From: an uncultured Bacilli bacterium
Lineage (GTDB): Bacteria; Bacillota_I; Bacilli_A; RF39; UBA660
Assembly (NCBI GenBank): GCA_947626425.1
Contig: CANQRX010000022.1
Span: forward strand, 1 to 16,666
Direction: 5' to 3'
DNA length: 16,666 nt
The notes under the pieces are model-generated. The model did not search any database. It worked only from the letters and a program-made list of their open reading frames with translations, and was not told where the DNA came from. This document shows positions 13,594 through 16,666 of this stretch, piece after piece. The translations under genes and the position numbers were made by a program. Numbering within the stretch: position 1 is the stretch's first letter; every line of letters begins with the position of its first letter.

Positions 13594-13875
13594 TTAATTC
13601 TTTTGAGTACAAGTTATATTACTACAACTGTTATCTTTTCGACAGTAATTGCAAGTGTATGTTGTTCCTCCATCTCCTAAAACTCCACATGAAATGTATC
13701 CTGCACTGTTTGTCGCACCTTGTGTTAAACCAGGTGCTGCATTGGCGCATGCTGATGACGAAATCAATGAATTTTGAATAGATGGCCAAATAAATGCATA
13801 AAAGAATGCTGCCACAGCTGCAATAGCTACAACAGTGATTACTGTAACATTTAATTCACCAGTTGCTTCTTTCAT
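13594..13875 (-). CDS. Six-cysteine pilin-like small membrane protein 1
   Basis: A 93-residue protein starting MKEATGELN, then an Ala/Val-rich helix (about 10-31, with AAFFYAFIWP) and a Gly/Ser/Thr/Asn-rich external tail with six Cys (43, 63, 75, 78, 84, 89). It is the first gene of a five-gene operon with a strong promoter, as expected for a major structural subunit. Ribosome binding site GGAGG is nine bases before ATG 13875. It is a paralogue of the next gene (20 bases downstream). Major pilin of a Tad-like filament is the leading idea; an unrelated secreted or membrane-anchored disulfide-rich peptide is the alternative. Confidence 0.6.
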   Translation of the reverse strand: MKEATGELNVTVITVVAIAAVAAFFYAFIWPSIQNSLISSSACANAAPGLTQGATNSAGYISCGVLGDGGTTYTCNYCRKDNSCSNITCTQKN

Positions 13876-13904
13876 ATATTATTTCCTCCATTTCTATATT
13901 TCTT

Positions 13905-13933
13905 ATTATAACTTTTTTATTTAAAATTATCAA
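13905..13933 (-). promoter_or_regulatory. SigA-type promoter of the pilin-like operon
   Basis: TTGATA (13928-13933), a 17-base spacer and TATAAT (13905-13910) lie 29 bases before the first pilin-like gene. The -35 overlaps the palindrome TTATCAGTTGATAA, which may be a weak terminator for yfhO or a regulator site. Confidence 0.75.
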
Positions 13934-13960
13934 CTGATAAAACGATAAGATTGGCTTTTA

Positions 13961-16456
13961 TTATTTTTTTCTTTTAAAATTAAGTAAAATTACTGTTAAT
14001 AAACTTAATAAAGATATAACTATGCCAATATTTAAACCTTTAATGTTATACATAAATTCAATTTCGTGCTCCCCTTCGCTTACATCAAGTCCAATTATTC
14101 CATTTAAAATTTTAGAGTAATTTTGTTTATTTCCATCAACTTTAATAATTATATTTTCATCATAAGGAATTGTCAAAATAAGAAAATTTTTTTCATTAGT
14201 TGCTTTAAAATTTCCTGTAAATCCATTTTTATTTATTTTAATATTTTCTATAATACTTTGGTTTAAATCATTAATAGCATCTATAAAATTTTGTTTTTTA
14301 ACATAATAAGCATCTTCATATTCATTAATTATGTATTTTATTCCTACTGGAATTGTTACTTCAATTTTTAAAACATCTCCCTTTTTTAATTCAGACTGAT
14401 AATAGCTTGTTTCTTTTCCGTTTAATGTTTCTTTGACTAAATCATCAACCACAAAAATAAGTCCATTTTGTAAATTTGGATAACGTTGCCCTAAACCATA
14501 ATTAAAATTTGCATAACAATCTTCTGGTATATAGTATTCAAATATAACGATCCCATCTGTACTATCATCTATTGGCTTTAATAAATTCATATCTTTTTTG
14601 ACATTATTTAAAGTTATTTTTGGTTGTAATTTTTTTAGTGATAATTTGTATTTATCACCTGTTAAAACGTTTAAAATATCAGTAAGTGATGCATCGGATA
14701 AATTTGAGTTATTTTTGGGATTAACTAAAAATCCTAAACTTTTAATAACATTTTGATTCTCATAAATCCGTGTTTCTTTATTTTTATTTTGATTATCAAT
14801 AATGTATTTTATTCCTAGAAAGGCATCCAATGCGAAATCCGATTCATGATAATATACATGTTTGTATGGATTAGAGCGTTTTTTTACATATTCATCTATA
14901 AAAGTATTAAAATTTTTATTATATATTGAAGAAAAATAACTAGCAGATGAATAATTATATAACAAACCATTATTGTGTTTATAATAACCATCTATTCTGG
15001 TGAAACCATCATATTCTAAATTATTAATTGTGTTACTAAGATTTTTGATTTTTTCATCTTCTTCACTAACTATAGTTTTATTATAGTTTTCATAAGATAA
15101 AGTTACCCTAAATGACCAGGTAACATTAGCAATTAATTCTAAGAAAACAATAAAGAATACAAAATTTTTCCATCTTTTATTTGTGATAAGGAGAACATAA
15201 ACTGTTACAACAAATAGATTTAATAAAATAATTACGAAAGTGTAATCTTTATAAACCCAAAAAAATGTATAAACTAGATAATTTTTTCCTAATAGTGTTA
15301 AAAAGAATACAAATATAACTATTAAAGATGTAGCTATTTTCTTTTTTAATGTTACTTGTAATTTTTGTTCTTGAAAAAATTGATAAGCAATATTAACCAA
15401 AAAAGCATCAAATACAAATACAAAACGTCCAGGATTTCCAACAGGCAGTTGAAAAAGATGCCAACAGTAATATAACAAATAGAAAGCCAACGATAAAAAA
15501 TAAATTACTAATATTAGTATAACAGATTTTCTTAACCTGCTATTTACATTTTTATTAGTTAAACCATAAATGATTATGATAATTACAAAAAAAGAAATAT
15601 AAGTTGCTGCGGAATCAAGCATTAAATCAGTAGTATTTAGGCTACCAATTGAAAAATTATAGATACTAGATATTATATCTGAATTTATTTTAAATATATT
15701 ATTTATGCTAAAGTAATCACTTCTTCCTTGCATAAAACTAAATGCTGTCGGAATTAAAACAAATGATGCAGAAAGTCCGCATAATAAACTAATACCAAAG
15801 AAAGTTTTGATTCTTTTTCTTTTTTCTTTTTTTTCTATTTCTTCATTATATAATAAATAGAAAAAATAAATTAATGAAAATAAACAAACCATATATCCAG
15901 TATAATAATGCATTATAATTGTTAAACTTAAAGCAATATAATACATTGTATATTTATTTTCTTTTACTAATTTTTGTAATCCTATCATTACTAAAGGTAA
16001 CATATATACTGCATCTAAAAATTGATAATTAAAATAATATAAAGTTACAAAACCAGATAAAGCATAAATAGTTGAAAAAATTAATGATTTATATGAGTAT
16101 TTTCGTTTATAATTTAACAAAATATTCATTGTTAATCCAATTAAACCAACTTTTAACAAAATCAATATTACAAAAAATAAATCAAAATTTTCTTTTTTAA
16201 AGAAAAAATATAATAAATTTAAAGGACACATTAAATAAGTTGTTAAAATTGGATAAAAATTCATTCCTAATCCAATATTAAAAGTAAAAAAATGAAAATT
16301 TTTTAAGCCTTCAAAAAAAGCAGGATATTGGACTAAAGAGTCACTAATCCGAAACGATAAATTTCCAAATGGATAAAAATCTAATGATGCCATAACTATG
16401 CAATAAATTAAAATCGGCAATAAAAAAGCCATTAAATAGTGTTTTACTTCTTTCAT
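13961..16456 (-). CDS. yfhO: YfhO-family multi-pass membrane protein
   Basis: An 831-residue protein with about a dozen transmembrane helices in the first 440 residues, an external domain of about 360 residues (about 440-800) and a last helix (about 808-826) before a KRKK tail. The first loop has the family signature SDSLVQYPAFFEGLKNF (38-54) followed by GLGMNFYP (62-69). YfhO proteins are GT-C-like membrane glycosyltransferases; B. subtilis YfhO (about 860 aa) takes part in glycosylation of lipoteichoic acid. ATG 16456 is preceded by GAGGTAGTT. Its promoter and the next operon's promoter make it a single-gene unit. Acceptor and sugar cannot be read from the sequence. Confidence 0.88.
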   Translation of the reverse strand: MKEVKHYLMAFLLPILIYCIVMASLDFYPFGNLSFRISDSLVQYPAFFEGLKNFHFFTFNIGLGMNFYPILTTYLMCPLNLLYFFFKKENFDLFFVILILLKVGLIGLTMNILLNYKRKYSYKSLIFSTIYALSGFVTLYYFNYQFLDAVYMLPLVMIGLQKLVKENKYTMYYIALSLTIIMHYYTGYMVCLFSLIYFFYLLYNEEIEKKEKRKRIKTFFGISLLCGLSASFVLIPTAFSFMQGRSDYFSINNIFKINSDIISSIYNFSIGSLNTTDLMLDSAATYISFFVIIIIIYGLTNKNVNSRLRKSVILILVIYFLSLAFYLLYYCWHLFQLPVGNPGRFVFVFDAFLVNIAYQFFQEQKLQVTLKKKIATSLIVIFVFFLTLLGKNYLVYTFFWVYKDYTFVIILLNLFVVTVYVLLITNKRWKNFVFFIVFLELIANVTWSFRVTLSYENYNKTIVSEEDEKIKNLSNTINNLEYDGFTRIDGYYKHNNGLLYNYSSASYFSSIYNKNFNTFIDEYVKKRSNPYKHVYYHESDFALDAFLGIKYIIDNQNKNKETRIYENQNVIKSLGFLVNPKNNSNLSDASLTDILNVLTGDKYKLSLKKLQPKITLNNVKKDMNLLKPIDDSTDGIVIFEYYIPEDCYANFNYGLGQRYPNLQNGLIFVVDDLVKETLNGKETSYYQSELKKGDVLKIEVTIPVGIKYIINEYEDAYYVKKQNFIDAINDLNQSIIENIKINKNGFTGNFKATNEKNFLILTIPYDENIIIKVDGNKQNYSKILNGIIGLDVSEGEHEIEFMYNIKGLNIGIVISLLSLLTVILLNFKRKK

Positions 16457-16475
16457 AACTACCTCACTATGTATA

Positions 16476-16505
16476 ATTATATATTATAAAATTGCTTTAA
16501 GTAAA
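16476..16505 (-). promoter_or_regulatory. Candidate promoter of yfhO
   Basis: TTTACT (16500-16505), an 18-base spacer and TATAAT (16476-16481) lie 19 bases before the yfhO ATG. A second TATAAT at 16483-16488 has no fitting -35. Confidence 0.5.
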
Positions 16506-16559
16506 TTTTTTTTGATTTTGTTTTTTTTAATTGTTAAATAATTGATTAAAAACATTTTA

Positions 16560-16586
16560 AAACTCGAACTATAATAGTCCGAGTTT
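16560..16586 (-). terminator. Terminator hairpin after tRNA-Ala
   Basis: On the minus strand AAACTCGGACTA pairs with TAGTTCGAGTTT (12 bp with one G-U) around a 3-base loop, ten bases after the tRNA CCA. The T-run is short and partly in the stem, followed by AAAA, so efficiency is uncertain. Confidence 0.65.
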
Positions 16587-16596
16587 AATATCAATT

Positions 16597-16666
16597 TGGT
16601 GGAGGATGTGGGATTCGAACCCGCGACCCCCTGCGTGCAGGGCAGGTGCTCTAGCCAGCTGAGCTA
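16597..16666 (-). tRNA. tRNA-Ala(UGC), 5' acceptor strand beyond the window
   Basis: Reading the minus strand, the D-arm is GCTC/GAGC, the anticodon stem is CCTGC/GCAGG with loop CCTGCAC (anticodon TGC), the T-arm is GCGGG-TTCGAAT-CCCAC, the 3' acceptor strand is ATCCTCC (U70 possible for the Ala G3-U70 pair), the discriminator is A and the CCA is encoded. Only the first seven bases are missing. Position 33 is C instead of the almost universal U, and the T-stem has one C-A mismatch (50/64). Confidence 0.85.

Overview
The window looks like a chromosomal segment of a low-GC Bacillota (class Bacilli type). It is strongly AT-rich, uses AAGGAGGTGA-type ribosome binding sites, and carries a tRNA gene near each edge. 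It also holds two groups of sporulation genes: a dacF - LCP - spoIIAA-like - sigF-like series (350-4098) and a dacB-spmA-spmB operon (8969-11120). This points to an endospore former or a descendant of one. The lineage cannot be fixed from the sequence; an uncultured gut-type Bacilli is my guess. Internal ATG codons are common, so nothing suggests a non-standard code. Apart from tRNA-Arg and the VanY-like gene, every gene is on the minus strand.

Layout. 93-250: tRNA-Arg(CCU) with promoter and terminator (+). 320-4098 (-): D,D-carboxypeptidase DacF, an LCP-family protein ending in its own terminator, then a STAS protein and a sporulation-type sigma factor overlapping as TAATG, with a Spo0A-box-like site upstream. 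The order recalls B. subtilis dacF-spoIIAA-spoIIAB-sigF, but no anti-sigma kinase gene (spoIIAB) is present, and the STAS protein has Glu where SpoIIAA has its phosphorylated Ser58. 4185-5246 (+): VanY-like zinc D,D-carboxypeptidase.

5268-8042 (-): a compact bacteriocin operon made of a C39-peptidase ABC exporter, a one-helix membrane accessory protein, and two small genes (44 and 53 codons). Each small gene has a double-glycine leader, a GxxxG motif and a Cys near the C-terminus. This fits a class IIb two-peptide bacteriocin, and I regard it as the best candidate for an undescribed system here. 8140-8808 (-): secreted lysozyme/glucosaminidase-like protein with a consensus promoter and strong terminator. 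8969-11120 (-): dacB-spmA-spmB, with a SigE-like -10 before dacB.

11248-13875 (-): a five-gene operon with promoter and terminator. It encodes two short six-cysteine pilin-like proteins, two larger TadE-like pseudopilin-like proteins and a TadZ/CpaE-like protein with a degenerate P-loop. No motor ATPase, platform protein or prepilin peptidase lies in the window. 13961-16456 (-): YfhO-family multi-pass membrane protein. 16597-16666 (-): tRNA-Ala(UGC), cut by the window edge.

Cell-envelope themes dominate: three D,D-carboxypeptidases, an LCP ligase, a muramidase-like enzyme, YfhO and surface filaments. Spore cortex and compartment-specific transcription genes sit around the bacteriocin locus.
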